Positions 1-7,974 of a stretch of DNA of 64,000 nt are shown piece after piece; positions within the stretch are counted from its first letter, which is position 1, and the number at the start of each line of letters is the position of its first letter. The stretch lies in assembly GCF_005047355.1 (NCBI RefSeq), contig NZ_SUMC01000022.1, positions 1 through 64,000 on the forward strand, in the 5' to 3' direction. Made by a program: the position numbers and the translations under genes. The notes below the pieces were generated by a model, which was not told where the DNA came from, ran no database searches, and saw only the letters and a program-made list of their open reading frames with translations. The stretch is from Actinacidiphila oryziradicis. GTDB taxonomy: Bacteria; Actinomycetota; Actinomycetes; Streptomycetales; Streptomycetaceae.

Positions 1-156
1 CGCGAGCCCCTGCTCAGTCGGCAGCCGGTCGCCAGGGAGCAGATTCTGCTCGGCGATGTAGTTCAACAGCCGCTCCGCGACCAGTTCGTACCCCGGACGG
101 TAACGGTCCGACGCATCGTCCGGCCCCTCGGAACCGGCGTTGGCTGTGCCGCGCAC
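1..156 (-). CDS. GntR-family transcriptional regulator, N-terminal part, cut by window edge
   Basis: The minus strand from a GTG at 154-156 reads into a GntR winged-helix start: a YELVAERL-like first helix, then LLPGDRLPTEQGLA at the edge, the classic spacing before the recognition helix. A GAGGGG ribosome site lies 7 nt upstream of the GTG. Only about 52 residues are inside the window, so the effector domain and subfamily (FadR, HutC or YtrA) cannot be judged. The role would be ligand-responsive repression of a neighbouring catabolic operon beyond the left edge. The family call rests on the DNA-binding segment only. Confidence 0.7.
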   Translation of the reverse strand, partial: MRGTANAGSEGPDDASDRYRPGYELVAERLLNYIAEQNLLPGDRLPTEQGLA

Positions 157-488
157 CGGCAGCCCCCTCGCTATTCACTTGAATCAGATCTATTTGCGCG
201 GTCACTATGACATCGGAGTGGCCGGAAAGGAAGCCTCGGGCCAAACTTGGTCGGCCGAGCGCATAACTCCGTGGAAATAAGTGGACACAAGAGACCATCA
301 TCGGACCAGGCATCGCAGAGAGATCCGCCGATACATATGGTCCTTGCAGCCGGATTGAGCAGATACTCGGAAGCGAGCAGCCCAGGCGGCGCGACAGACT
401 GCCGTCAACGCAAGCCCTGGACACCTCCGCCCGTGACTGCTCCGGGATCCGCCGCCGCTCAGGCAACGGATCCCGGGAGTCCCACCGG
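157..488. other. Intergenic region without a supported gene
   Basis: 332 nt between the start of the GntR gene and the 3' end of the lectin remnant. It is AT-richer than its surroundings near 180-250 and should hold the promoter of the GntR gene. An 81-codon plus-strand reading frame at 247-492 has no recognisable domain and no good ribosome site. The only clear structure is the hairpin at 442-476. Confidence 0.6.
442..476 (-). terminator. Hairpin terminator behind the lectin remnant
   Basis: A perfect 10-bp inverted repeat (CCGGGATCCG at 442-451, CGGATCCCGG at 467-476) encloses a 15-nt loop, 13 nt past the stop of the minus-strand lectin gene. There is no U-run, which is usual for streptomycete terminators. 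Confidence 0.6.
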
Positions 489-1230
489 CTAGCTCAGGGT
501 CCACTTCTGATTGGCCGCGGTGCCGCAGGACCAGAGGATGAGCTTGGTGCCGTTGGCGGTGGCGGCGTTCGACGCGTCGAGACAGAGACCGGCGTTGACG
601 TTACTGACCGTGCCATTGGTGTTCACGTTCCACTGCTGGTTGGTCTGGCCGTTGCAGTCCCAGATGACGACCTGGGTGCCGTTGGTGGTGCCGGCGTTGT
701 AGGCGTCAAGGCACTTGTCGCCGTAGACAACGAACTCCTTGCGGGTGGTGTAGGTCCAGGACTGGTTGCGGCCGCCTCCACAGTCCCACAGCTCTGCCTG
801 GGTGCCGTTGGTGATGGTGTTGTTGAAAACGTCGGCGCAGCGGCCGGAGCCCTGCCCGACGATCTGGTTGCCATTCGTGCCGGGCAGCGGCCGGACCTCG
901 ATCGCGTCAAGATCCGGTGCCCAGGCCGAGGAGTTGGAGAAGGTCAGGGTGTTGGCGGAGCCCTTGGCCAGCGAGACCTCGACCGAGACGGTGCCGGGGG
1001 TGGTCCAGGAACCGGTCGGCGGGAAGGAGACCGTGGTCGCTGGCTGCCCGTTGATCTGGAGGACCGCGGTGCGGGCCGTGCTGTCGCCGTTGGTGTAGGC
1101 GATGTCCACAACCTTGAGGCCGGTGTCGGCCGCGGTGACGGCGTTGAACGTCAGGGTGTTCGCGGCGCCATTGCCGATGCCTCCGACCTTGGTGGTGCCC
1201 GAGCAGCCCGCGCATACCGAACAGCGACCG
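489..1230 (-). pseudogene. C-terminal remnant of a secreted glycosidase: CBM35 plus ricin-B lectin (CBM13)
   Basis: The frame opens after a TAG near 1257 without a usable start. It reads a CBM35 carbohydrate-binding module (AGCSGTTKVG, then VVDIAYTNGDST, to SAWAPDLDAIEV) and continues into three ricin-B/CBM13 repeats with QxW-type ends (NQSWTY, NQQWNV, NQKWTL), stopping at 489. In secreted alpha-galactosidases and related enzymes these modules follow a catalytic domain and signal peptide. Neither is present upstream, where an intact SDR gene begins. The first in-frame GTG (1107-1109) lies inside the CBM35 fold and would give an unsecreted 206-residue protein. I read it as the tail of a deleted glycoside hydrolase, possibly GH27-like. 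Confidence 0.7.
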
Positions 1231-1346
1231 GCTTGTCGAACTGCTTCGCGCTGAAGCTAGGGCCGCCGCCGCCCGCAAGTCAACGGGTCGTAACGCATCG
1301 ATTTCCTGGAGGCTGCCCGTCGCCCGCAGTTGCCGGAGCGGCCGCG

Positions 1347-2147
1347 TCAGTAGTGGATCGCGCCGGGTATTCCGCCTCCGCAGGCGACGGCGTCGCCGTT
1401 GATCGCGACGCTCCGCGGGGAGGCCAGGAAGGCGACCACGGCGGCGACCTCCCCGGCGTCCACGATCCGGCCGAGCGTGTTGTGCCGGGCGAGGCGCCGC
1501 TCGGCCTCGGCGCGCTCGATGCCCTGAGCCTCGGCGATCGCCGCGACGGTCGCGGGGAAGGCCTCGGTGCGGGTCAGCCCAGGGTGTACGACGGTGACAT
1601 TGACGCCCTGCGGCCCCAGTTCGTCGGCCAGGTTCTTGGTCATCGCGGCGACGGAGACGTTGCGCATCGAGCCAATGGCGGAACCGGCGGTGCGGGCGTT
1701 CAGGCCGCTGATATTGATGATGCGCCCCCAGCCGGCCTCGATCATCCCGGGCGCGAGGGCCTGGGCGCAGCGCAGGTAACCGAGGACCTTGATGTTGACG
1801 TCGGCCCAGAACGCCTCCGCGGTGATCTCGCCGAAGCGGGGTGCGCGGGACTGACCGGCGGGGGTCGCGGCGGCGTTGACCAGGATGTCGACGCCGCCCA
1901 TCGCGTCCCGGGCGCGCCCGGCCATGGCGGTGACCTGTGCGTCGTCGCCGGTGTCCACGGGGATGGCATGGACGGGACGACCGGTGTCCCGGCTGATCTC
2001 CCTTGCCGCAGCTTCCAGGGGCTCCGGCGATCGGGCGGCGATCGCCACGGAAGCGCCTTCGGCGGCGAGCGCCATGGCGACGGCCTTGCCGATGCCACGG
2101 CTGCCGCCGGTCACCAGCGCTCGCTTGCCGGACAGTTGCAGATCCAC
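1347..2147 (-). CDS. Short-chain dehydrogenase/reductase family protein with atypical active site
   Basis: A 266-residue Rossmann protein of normal SDR length. The cofactor motif TGGSRGIG is at residues 13-20, NAAA at 91-94, and the active-site serine in INISG at about 147. Where the catalytic YxxxK should follow, the chain reads RNVSV (162-166), so both Tyr and Lys are missing, while the next helix (AAMTKNLADEL) and the HPG segment are conserved. This matches an SDR subgroup I recall with the same RNVxV pattern. It may act without classical proton relay or as a non-redox protein. It is divergent from the AraC pseudogene at 2444, which may once have regulated it. The substrate is unknown. Confidence 0.85.
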   Translation of the reverse strand: MDLQLSGKRALVTGGSRGIGKAVAMALAAEGASVAIAARSPEPLEAAAREISRDTGRPVHAIPVDTGDDAQVTAMAGRARDAMGGVDILVNAAATPAGQSRAPRFGEITAEAFWADVNIKVLGYLRCAQALAPGMIEAGWGRIINISGLNARTAGSAIGSMRNVSVAAMTKNLADELGPQGVNVTVVHPGLTRTEAFPATVAAIAEAQGIERAEAERRLARHNTLGRIVDAGEVAAVVAFLASPRSVAINGDAVACGGGIPGAIHY

Positions 2148-2443
2148 AGGTTCCGTTCCTCGTCTTTCGTCAACGGCGAGCGGGAGGACTCCGGCTCGAT
2201 CACGTTGGTCGGGTTTCCGGGGAAGGCCGCGTCGGCCTCGGCTATGAAGCGCCGCTGGACCTTTGTGTCCGGGGTATCGAACCCCACGCCGAGGCGGTCA
2301 GCTCGGTGTTTTCCACCATCATACGGAGGCGGCGTCGCAGGCCTCCGGCACCCGGCGGAGGCTCCCCGAGCTGTGGAGGCGGGTCATCACGCTGGACGTT
2401 GCGACACCAGTCCCTGCCCGATCGTCCGCGGCGGAAGGGCCGT

Positions 2444-2921
2444 ATGGATCCGCTGTCCGAGGTCTTCTCCCTGCTGAACGTGGAGGACACGGTCTCCGCC
2501 CGGCTGGAGGCCGGCGGGGCCTGGGCCATGCGCATCGACGGCTACCGGCAGGTGAATTTCGGGGCGGTGCTCCGCGGCTCGTGCTGGATCTCGGTGACCG
2601 CGGCCGGCCCGGCCGAGCCGGTTGACGGCCGCACTGTCTTCGCCACGGCGGCCAACGGCACCGTCCGTTACGGAGACGGCGACGACACGGTGGTCATCGG
2701 CGCACAGTTCGTCTTCGACGAGATCAACGCCAAGGTGCTGCCGGACTTCCTGCCGCCGCTGCTTCGTCCAGGCCCTGCGCGCCTATGCCGCGTCCGAGCA
2801 GCGCCCCGCGAACGGCTGGCTCGGCGCGCTCGCCGACCCGCAGATCGGGGCCGCCCTGGAGCTGATGCACCGCCACCCGGCCCGCAGGCGGACCGTACAG
2901 GCCAGGAGGCTCACAAGGTGA
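2444..2921 (+). pseudogene. AraC-family regulator (cupin N-terminal domain), broken
   Basis: From ATG 2444 the protein starts like Streptomyces AraC regulators with a cupin sensor domain (MDPLSEVFSLLNVED, FGAVLRGSCW). It then jumps from the first cupin strands directly to DGRTVFATAANGTVRYG, as if an in-frame piece had been lost. At about 2762 the frame shifts: family sequence continues in another frame as FVQALRAYAASEQRPANGW and GAALELMHRHPARR up to 2921. The segment expected between FLPPLL and FVQALR is shortened, and the AraC helix-turn-helix part is gone. Two deletions and a frameshift make it non-functional. It lies divergent to the SDR gene. Confidence 0.75.
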
Positions 2922-2958
2922 CGGCGGGCCGCTGACGGCTCGCTGACACCGGGCGCCC

Positions 2959-3669
2959 TCACGCCGAGGTCGGCGGCGGCCCTGAGGTCCGCGACTGTGC
3001 CGACGCCGGCGAGCTGTCGCCGGCATCGGCGCCGCCCGCCCGGTTCGGGGCCGGACTCAGGACCAGCGGCAGGTACACGTCATCCACGATGTCCCTGATG
3101 ATCTCGTCCTCGACGGGTGCGCCGAACAGCAGGAACTGGTTGCGCAGCAGGTCGGTCGCGACCGTGGCCCGACGGGAATCCAGGATCCAGCGCTCGACCT
3201 CGCCGCGCTCGACGGCCCGCTCCAGGATGACGTGGATCGTCGCGGGGCCGAGGGTGTGGACCCGTTCGCGGATCAGCCTGGCGAATTCGGGATCGCGCGT
3301 CATCTCGGCGAGCAGACCGCGCAGGATGCTGCCGAGCGGGCTGGCCATCTTCGCGGAGATCTGCCGCAGCAGGGCCATCACGTCCGTGCGGAGTGCACCG
3401 GTGTCGGGGAGGTCGACGTCGGAGATGCTGCGCAGCTTGCAGGCGTCGACAACCAGTTCGGCGCGGCCGGGCCAGCGGCGATAGAGGGCCGCCTTGCTGG
3501 TGCGGGCCCGGGTGGCCACCCGTTCCATGGTCAGCGCGGCGTAGCCCACCTCGGTGAGTTCCTCCAGGGCCGCCGTCAGGATGGCGTTCTCCAGCTCCTC
3601 ACCGCGTCGGCGGGGTCTTTTACGGTGGTCAACGACCGATCCGATGCTTTGATCGACGTTCAGTGACAG
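2959..3669 (-). CDS. TetR-family repressor, likely of the divergent P450 operon
   Basis: The N-terminal helix-turn-helix is clear: ENAILTAALEELTEVGYAAL, then ERVATRARTSKAALYRRW. The C-terminal ligand domain resembles the TetR_C_11 type, and a low-complexity tail (SPAPNRAGGADAGDSSPAS) ends the protein. No ATG or GTG lies upstream of the first helix; the GTG at 3549 would delete it. The frame is open back to a TAG near 3734, with CTG codons at 3669 (GGGGAG about 5 nt before) and at 3720 (AGGAGG about 5 nt before). I give 3669, but 3720 is as plausible. An inverted repeat at 3734-3756 lies between this gene and the P450, so autoregulation and repression of the P450 are likely. Confidence 0.75.
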   Translation of the reverse strand: MSLNVDQSIGSVVDHRKRPRRRGEELENAILTAALEELTEVGYAALTMERVATRARTSKAALYRRWPGRAELVVDACKLRSISDVDLPDTGALRTDVMALLRQISAKMASPLGSILRGLLAEMTRDPEFARLIRERVHTLGPATIHVILERAVERGEVERWILDSRRATVATDLLRNQFLLFGAPVEDEIIRDIVDDVYLPLVLSPAPNRAGGADAGDSSPASAQSRTSGPPPTSA

Positions 3670-3733
3670 GGTGACTCCCCAGAGTGTACCGAGAGGCTGT
3701 TGCGTCTCCTGTGATTGCAGCCTAGCCTCCTAA

Positions 3734-3756
3734 TTAGAGAACTGACCGTTCTTTAA
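3734..3756. promoter_or_regulatory. TetR-type operator between the repressor and P450 genes
   Basis: A 23-bp inverted repeat with 9-bp arms and one mismatched pair; the core is AGAAC-TGACC-GTTCT at 3738-3752. It lies 22 bp before the P450 ATG and just upstream of the AGGAGG of the repressor, the expected place for a site controlling both divergent promoters. It is AT-rich compared with the flanks. Binding is inferred. Confidence 0.65.
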
Positions 3757-3777
3757 TGTCAGAGTTTCGAGGGTTCA

Positions 3778-4998
3778 ATGACTGAGACCGTTGCGACGCT
3801 CCAGACCGAAGACGCCCCCGCCTTCCCGAACGACCGCACCTGCCCCTACCAGCTGCCCGAGGGGTACACCAAGCTGCGGGACGGCCAAGGCTCACTACGA
3901 AGGGTGACCCTCTACGACGGCCGCCAGGCATGGCTGGTGACCAAGCACGAGGCGGCACGAAAGCTGCTGGCCGACCCCCGGCTGTCCTCCGACCGCACCC
4001 ACAGCGACTTCCCCGCCACCTCGCCGCGTTTCCAGGGCCTCCGGGACCGCCGCCCGGCGTTCATCAGCATGGATCCACCGGAACACGGCTCGCGGCGGCG
4101 GATGCTGATCAGCGAGTTCACCGTGAAGCACATCAAGGGCATGCGCGCGGACATCGAACGGATCGTGCACGGCTTCATCGGCGAGATGCTCGCCGCAGGG
4201 CCGCCCGCCGACCTGGTCAGCCAGTTCGCACTGCCGGTGCCCTCCATGGTGATCTGCCGGCTGCTCGGCGTGCCCTACGAAGACCACGACCTCTTCCAGG
4301 ACGCGAGCAGGCGGCTGGTGCAGGCGACGGACGAGGCAGGTGCGATCACCGCGCGCGACGACCTCGATCACTACCTGGACGGCCTGATCACCAAGCTGCA
4401 GGCCGAGCCCGGGCCGGGTCTGCTCGGCAGCCTGGTCGCCGAGCAGCTGGCCAACGGCGAGATCGACCGCCAGGAACTGGTCTCGACCGCGATGCTCTTG
4501 CTCGTCGCGGGCCACGAGACGACGGCCTCGATGACCTCGCTCAGCGTGATCACCTTGCTGGAGCACCCCGACCAGCACGCCATCCTGCGCGCCGACCCCA
4601 GCCTCGTTCCCGGCGCGGTCGAGGAACTGCTGCGCTACCTCGCCATCGCCGACATCGCGGGCGGGCGCATCGCGAAGGCCGACATCCAGATCGAAGGGCA
4701 GCTCATCCGGGCGGGTGAGGGCGTGATCGTCACCAACTCCATCGCCAACCGTGACGGCTCGGCGTTCGAGGACCCGGACACCTTCGACGTGCACCGTTCG
4801 GCCCGCCACCACATCGCCTTCGGCTACGGAGTACACCAGTGTCTCGGTCAGAACCTCGCCCGCCTGGAGCTGGAGGTGACCATCGCCGCCTTGTTCGATC
4901 GCATTCCGACGTTGCGTCTGGCCGTCCCGGTCGAGCAGCTGACACTGCGCCCGGGTACGACGATCCAAGGGGTCAACGAACTCCCGGTCACCTGGTGA
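3778..4998 (+). CDS. Cytochrome P450, CYP105-like
   Basis: A 406-residue soluble bacterial class I P450. All signatures are present: the I-helix oxygen-binding motif AGHETT (about 243-248), the K-helix ExxR in EELLRY, and the haem loop FGYGVHQCLGQNLAR with the thiolate cysteine. The N-terminus (FPNDRTCPYQLPEGY) is typical of CYP105-type streptomycete enzymes, many of which hydroxylate macrolides, vitamin D3 or xenobiotics. A 3Fe-4S ferredoxin begins 20 nt after its stop, so the two form one operon. A ferredoxin reductase is not nearby and must be supplied elsewhere. Regulation is probably by the divergent TetR protein. The substrate cannot be read from the sequence. Confidence 0.95.
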   Translation: MTETVATLQTEDAPAFPNDRTCPYQLPEGYTKLRDGQGSLRRVTLYDGRQAWLVTKHEAARKLLADPRLSSDRTHSDFPATSPRFQGLRDRRPAFISMDPPEHGSRRRMLISEFTVKHIKGMRADIERIVHGFIGEMLAAGPPADLVSQFALPVPSMVICRLLGVPYEDHDLFQDASRRLVQATDEAGAITARDDLDHYLDGLITKLQAEPGPGLLGSLVAEQLANGEIDRQELVSTAMLLLVAGHETTASMTSLSVITLLEHPDQHAILRADPSLVPGAVEELLRYLAIADIAGGRIAKADIQIEGQLIRAGEGVIVTNSIANRDGSAFEDPDTFDVHRSARHHIAFGYGVHQCLGQNLARLELEVTIAALFDRIPTLRLAVPVEQLTLRPGTTIQGVNELPVTW

Positions 4999-5018
4999 CC
5001 GCGGCGAAAGGAGTGGTC

Positions 5019-5210
5019 ATGCGGGTGACCGCCGACCGGAACATCTGCATCGGCGCCGGCCTGTGTGCGCTGACCGCACCCGAAATCTTCGATCAGGACG
5101 ACGACGGCCTCGTCACGGTGCTCAAGGCCGACCCCGAAGGTGACACCCAGCCCGCCGCGCGCGAGGCAGGCAGCCTCTGCCCGTCCGGCGCCATCCAGAT
5201 CGCCGAATAG
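5019..5210 (+). CDS. [3Fe-4S] ferredoxin, P450 redox partner
   Basis: A 63-residue ferredoxin starting at ATG 5019 behind AAAGGAG. Cluster ligands are arranged as CIGAGLC near the start and LCPSG near the end. This is the three-cysteine pattern of streptomycete 3Fe-4S ferredoxins that feed electrons to CYP105 enzymes, where the position of the fourth ligand is taken by a non-cysteine residue. It follows the P450 gene directly and is surely co-transcribed with it. Confidence 0.93.
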   Translation: MRVTADRNICIGAGLCALTAPEIFDQDDDGLVTVLKADPEGDTQPAAREAGSLCPSGAIQIAE

Positions 5211-5447
5211 CCCCCGCCGGGACCCGGTCGCCGGCGGATCCGGTCCGGGCCGGAGTCCAGGTGGTCGCGACTTGGGCGACGGCCCGTGACCCCGGCAGGA
5301 GAAGTGCCGGGCGCCCGGGGCCCAGCTGCCCGGCCGCTTTCCTGCGTGGCCGAGGGGCAGGCGCCGCGATGCTGCGGGAGCATGGACTTGGGGCATGTGC
5401 GCCGGAGTCGGCCGGCGCGTCCGGGCGACAGCAGGAGGGAGAAGCCG

Positions 5448-6341
5448 GTGGGCTCCGCGCTCTCGGTCGTCTTCGCGCTGGCTGCCGCGGTCAGCAATGG
5501 GACGGCTACCGTTCTCCAGCGCCGCGCGGCGCTCGGCGTGCCGCTCTCCGAGGGTTTCCGCCTGAAGCTGTTCAAGGATTTGCTGCACCGGCCGGTGTGG
5601 CTCGGCGGCATGGCCGCGGTCATGGCGGCGGCGTGTTTCCAGGCTCTCGCCCTGGTCAACGGAGCTCTGGCCGTGGTGCAGCCGATCTTCGTGCTGGAAC
5701 TGCCGTTCGCACTGCTGATCGGCGGCGTGGTGCTGCGGCGCCGGGTGCCCCGGCTCGGCTGGGTCGCCGTGACATGTATCGCGTTGGGGCTGGGGACGGC
5801 GCTGGCGGCCGCGGCCCCGTCCGCCGGGACCAGCCATCCCAACCCGCGGGGCCAGGTCCTGGCGATTGTGTGCTGCGCCGGCAGTATGGCCGTTCTCGTC
5901 CACACCGCGCTGCGGCGTCCTGCGGGCCGCGCCCGCGCTGCCTGCTTCGCCGCTGCGGCGGCCATCGGCTACGCGCTCACCGCGGCCCTGATCAAGGACG
6001 CCACAGACGCCTGGCGGACCGGCGGCGCCACCGGCTTCTTCCTCGCCTGGCAGACCTACGCCTTCGCCGCAGCAGGGGTGTGCGCCCTCTTCCTGCTGCA
6101 AAACGCCGTTCAGTCCGGCCCCCTGGTGGCTTCCCAACCCGCCCTCACCCTGGGCGACGCCCTGGTCAGCCTCTCGCTGGGTGTCACCCTCTACGGAGAG
6201 GAGGTACGCACCGGCTGGTGGCTGATCCCCGAGGTGATGGGGGTCGCCCTCATCCTTTACGGAGCGGTACTCCTCGCCCGGATCCCACTCGCCCAAGTGC
6301 TGGTCTCAGCGCCCGCCGGCTCCGACCGCACCAGGACCTGA
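5448..6341 (+). CDS. DMT-superfamily (EamA-like) membrane transporter
   Basis: About 297 residues from a GTG at 5448 preceded by GGAGGGA. The protein has eight to ten hydrophobic segments, for example SALSVVFALAAAVSNGTA, GGMAAVMAAACFQALALV, FALLIGGVVL, GWVAVTCIALGLGTALAA and ALILYGAVLLARIPL, in the two-repeat layout of drug/metabolite transporters. VVQPIFVLELPFALLIGG is the typical end of the first repeat. An in-frame extension back to 5286 is not hydrophobic and lacks a ribosome site. The substrate is unknown. A very strong hairpin follows at 6355-6397. Confidence 0.85.
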   Translation: MGSALSVVFALAAAVSNGTATVLQRRAALGVPLSEGFRLKLFKDLLHRPVWLGGMAAVMAAACFQALALVNGALAVVQPIFVLELPFALLIGGVVLRRRVPRLGWVAVTCIALGLGTALAAAAPSAGTSHPNPRGQVLAIVCCAGSMAVLVHTALRRPAGRARAACFAAAAAIGYALTAALIKDATDAWRTGGATGFFLAWQTYAFAAAGVCALFLLQNAVQSGPLVASQPALTLGDALVSLSLGVTLYGEEVRTGWWLIPEVMGVALILYGAVLLARIPLAQVLVSAPAGSDRTRT

Positions 6342-6354
6342 CACCCCACGTCCG

Positions 6355-6397
6355 CGGCCCGGTGCGGTCCGCCGGGGTGGCGGACCGCACCGGGCCG
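6355..6397. terminator. Bidirectional hairpin terminator, 19-bp stem
   Basis: A perfect 19-bp inverted repeat (6355-6373 with 6379-6397) around the 5-nt loop GGGGT lies between the convergent transporter and glucanase genes. It has no long U-run on either side, as expected of streptomycete terminators. Confidence 0.85.
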
Positions 6398-6429
6398 TGA
6401 CTCAGCCAGTACTTCGGCGACGGCCTCGG

Positions 6430-7800
6430 TCAGAAGCCGACGGCCACCTCCAGCCACTGCGGGTTGGCGTGGGAGATGAAGGAGGACTGCCCCGCCACAT
6501 CGTCGTAGGGGAAGCCGTAGGCGAGGTTGTTGATGGCCTTGTCGTGCCAGAACTTGGCGTAGTAGTTGGCCGGCCCCGACAGGTAGAACTTGGTCGGGTC
6601 CGACTGGCTCGAGGACGGCAGTGTGGCCACGTGGCGGTTGAGCGCCGCGCACATGGTCGGGTTGCTGGCCATGGTTCCGGCGCAGCCGAAGATGTACTGG
6701 GTGGTCTCGTTGACCCCGGCCGACTGGGCGTAGGAGGTGAAGTAGTTCGCGTTCACCCCGCCCGGCTGGAAGCTCGGGTCGCTGCCCGGGGCGATGATCC
6801 GGTACGGGGCCTGGGTCTTCGCCAGCACCTGGAACGGCTGCGGGACGGCGTTGATGAAGTCCTGGAAGACCTGGGAGCGGGACTCGTTGAAGATCGTCTG
6901 GGTGTCGCCGACCTGGACGTCGTAGCCGTCGGAGGCGTGCAGCCGCATCGCGAGCGGCAGGCCCCAGGCGTCCACGCGGGTGGTGTTGCCGTTGAACACG
7001 CCGCCGCCGACGGTGAACTCGATGAAGTCGTAGTACTGGCTGGCCGCCGAACCGACGTAGAAGTACATCCGGCCGGAGGAGTTGGCGGGCATGTCCAGGT
7101 AGGGCTGGTCCGCGATGGAGTGCGTCTGGCCGTTGAAGCTCCAGTACACCTGGCTGTCGGGGTAGGCGCCGTTGGTCCGGTTGAGGATCTTCACCTCGAT
7201 CGCGTTCTGGGCGGCCGGGATGGTGCTCGTGTCACCCCAGAAGGCGTCGGTCGGCGGGGGCGTCGTCGTTCCGCCGCCGGTGCCGTAGACCTGGAATTCC
7301 CACAGCGAGTAGCCGTACGGGGTGGCTCGGGCAGTGCCGTACAGGCGGACGTAGCGGCCGCTGCCCGTGACGTTGAGCGTCTGGACGCCGCCGGTGCCGG
7401 TGGTGGTGGAGTAGATCGAGGTCCAGGTGGTGCCGTCGGCGGAGGTCTGGATCTGGAAGGCGGTCCCGTAGGCGGCCTCCCAGTTGAGCACCACCTGGCT
7501 GATCTGGGCCGTGGCGCCGAGGTCCACCTGGAGCCACTGCGGGTCGCTGAACGCGCTGGACCATCGGGTGGTGGTGGAGCCGTCCACGGCGGCCGAGGCG
7601 GCAGTTCCCACCGCCTCGGTGGACGAGGCGGTGGCTGGCTTCCCTTGGGAGAGAAGGGTGCCGGCCGCGTGGGCGGAGGGCTGGGCCACGGCGACGAGGA
7701 AGGCCGCCAGCAGGGCGACCAGCACTGGGAGAACGAGGAAGGGTTTGGGCCGGTGCCGTACTGGTTGCTGGTGCGCCAGCACGGGAATGTTGCTCGGCAT
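6430..7800 (-). CDS. Secreted beta-1,3-glucanase (GH64 type) with N-terminal F5/8C (CBM32) domain
   Basis: A 456-residue protein from ATG 7800, with AGGAGA about 6 nt upstream. Residues 1-45 form a signal peptide (charged start, LVALLAAFLVAVA core, AHA-A cleavage). Residues 46-170 are a discoidin/F5-8C module (ATASSTEAVGTAASAAVDG, WSSAFSDPQWLQVDLG, YGYSLWEFQVYG). A Thr/Pro linker follows, then the GH64-type domain to the end (SQVYWSFNG, PANSSGRMYFY, DFIEF, PYRIIAPGSDP, AYGFPYDDVAGQSSF). It would cleave beta-1,3-glucans such as fungal or yeast wall glucan outside the cell. A LacI-type palindrome at 7874-7891 suggests sugar-responsive control. Confidence 0.9.
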   Translation of the reverse strand: MPSNIPVLAHQQPVRHRPKPFLVLPVLVALLAAFLVAVAQPSAHAAGTLLSQGKPATASSTEAVGTAASAAVDGSTTTRWSSAFSDPQWLQVDLGATAQISQVVLNWEAAYGTAFQIQTSADGTTWTSIYSTTTGTGGVQTLNVTGSGRYVRLYGTARATPYGYSLWEFQVYGTGGGTTTPPPTDAFWGDTSTIPAAQNAIEVKILNRTNGAYPDSQVYWSFNGQTHSIADQPYLDMPANSSGRMYFYVGSAASQYYDFIEFTVGGGVFNGNTTRVDAWGLPLAMRLHASDGYDVQVGDTQTIFNESRSQVFQDFINAVPQPFQVLAKTQAPYRIIAPGSDPSFQPGGVNANYFTSYAQSAGVNETTQYIFGCAGTMASNPTMCAALNRHVATLPSSSQSDPTKFYLSGPANYYAKFWHDKAINNLAYGFPYDDVAGQSSFISHANPQWLEVAVGF

Positions 7801-7873
7801 GGTGTCTCCTGAACAGGGTGGGGGTCCTGCGGATCCTGACGTGCCCGGCATGCCTCAGTTGGCTCGGAAGGCG

Positions 7874-7891
7874 TGAGAGAGCGCTCTCTCA
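7874..7891. promoter_or_regulatory. 18-bp perfect palindrome, LacI-family operator type, upstream of the glucanase
   Basis: TGAGAGAGCGCTCTCTCA is a perfect palindrome centred on CG, 74 bp before the glucanase ATG. It has the architecture of CebR/CelR-like LacI-family operators, whose known form is TGGGAGCGCTCCCA. No LacI gene lies in the window, so the regulator would act in trans. Confidence 0.75.
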
Positions 7892-7974
7892 TTGGGTTGT
7901 TTACCTCCGCTGTCGCCTCGACGTCAACGGATCTGTCAAGAAATCAAACAAAGGACTGGTCATCTGGCGGGATT

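Noticed and set aside
247..492. 81-codon plus-strand frame as a small gene
   Set aside because: No ribosome site, no domain, and it overlaps the hairpin terminator.
3895..4968. 357-codon minus-strand frame inside the P450
   Set aside because: Antisense to an intact P450 with all motifs; composition is that of a shadow.
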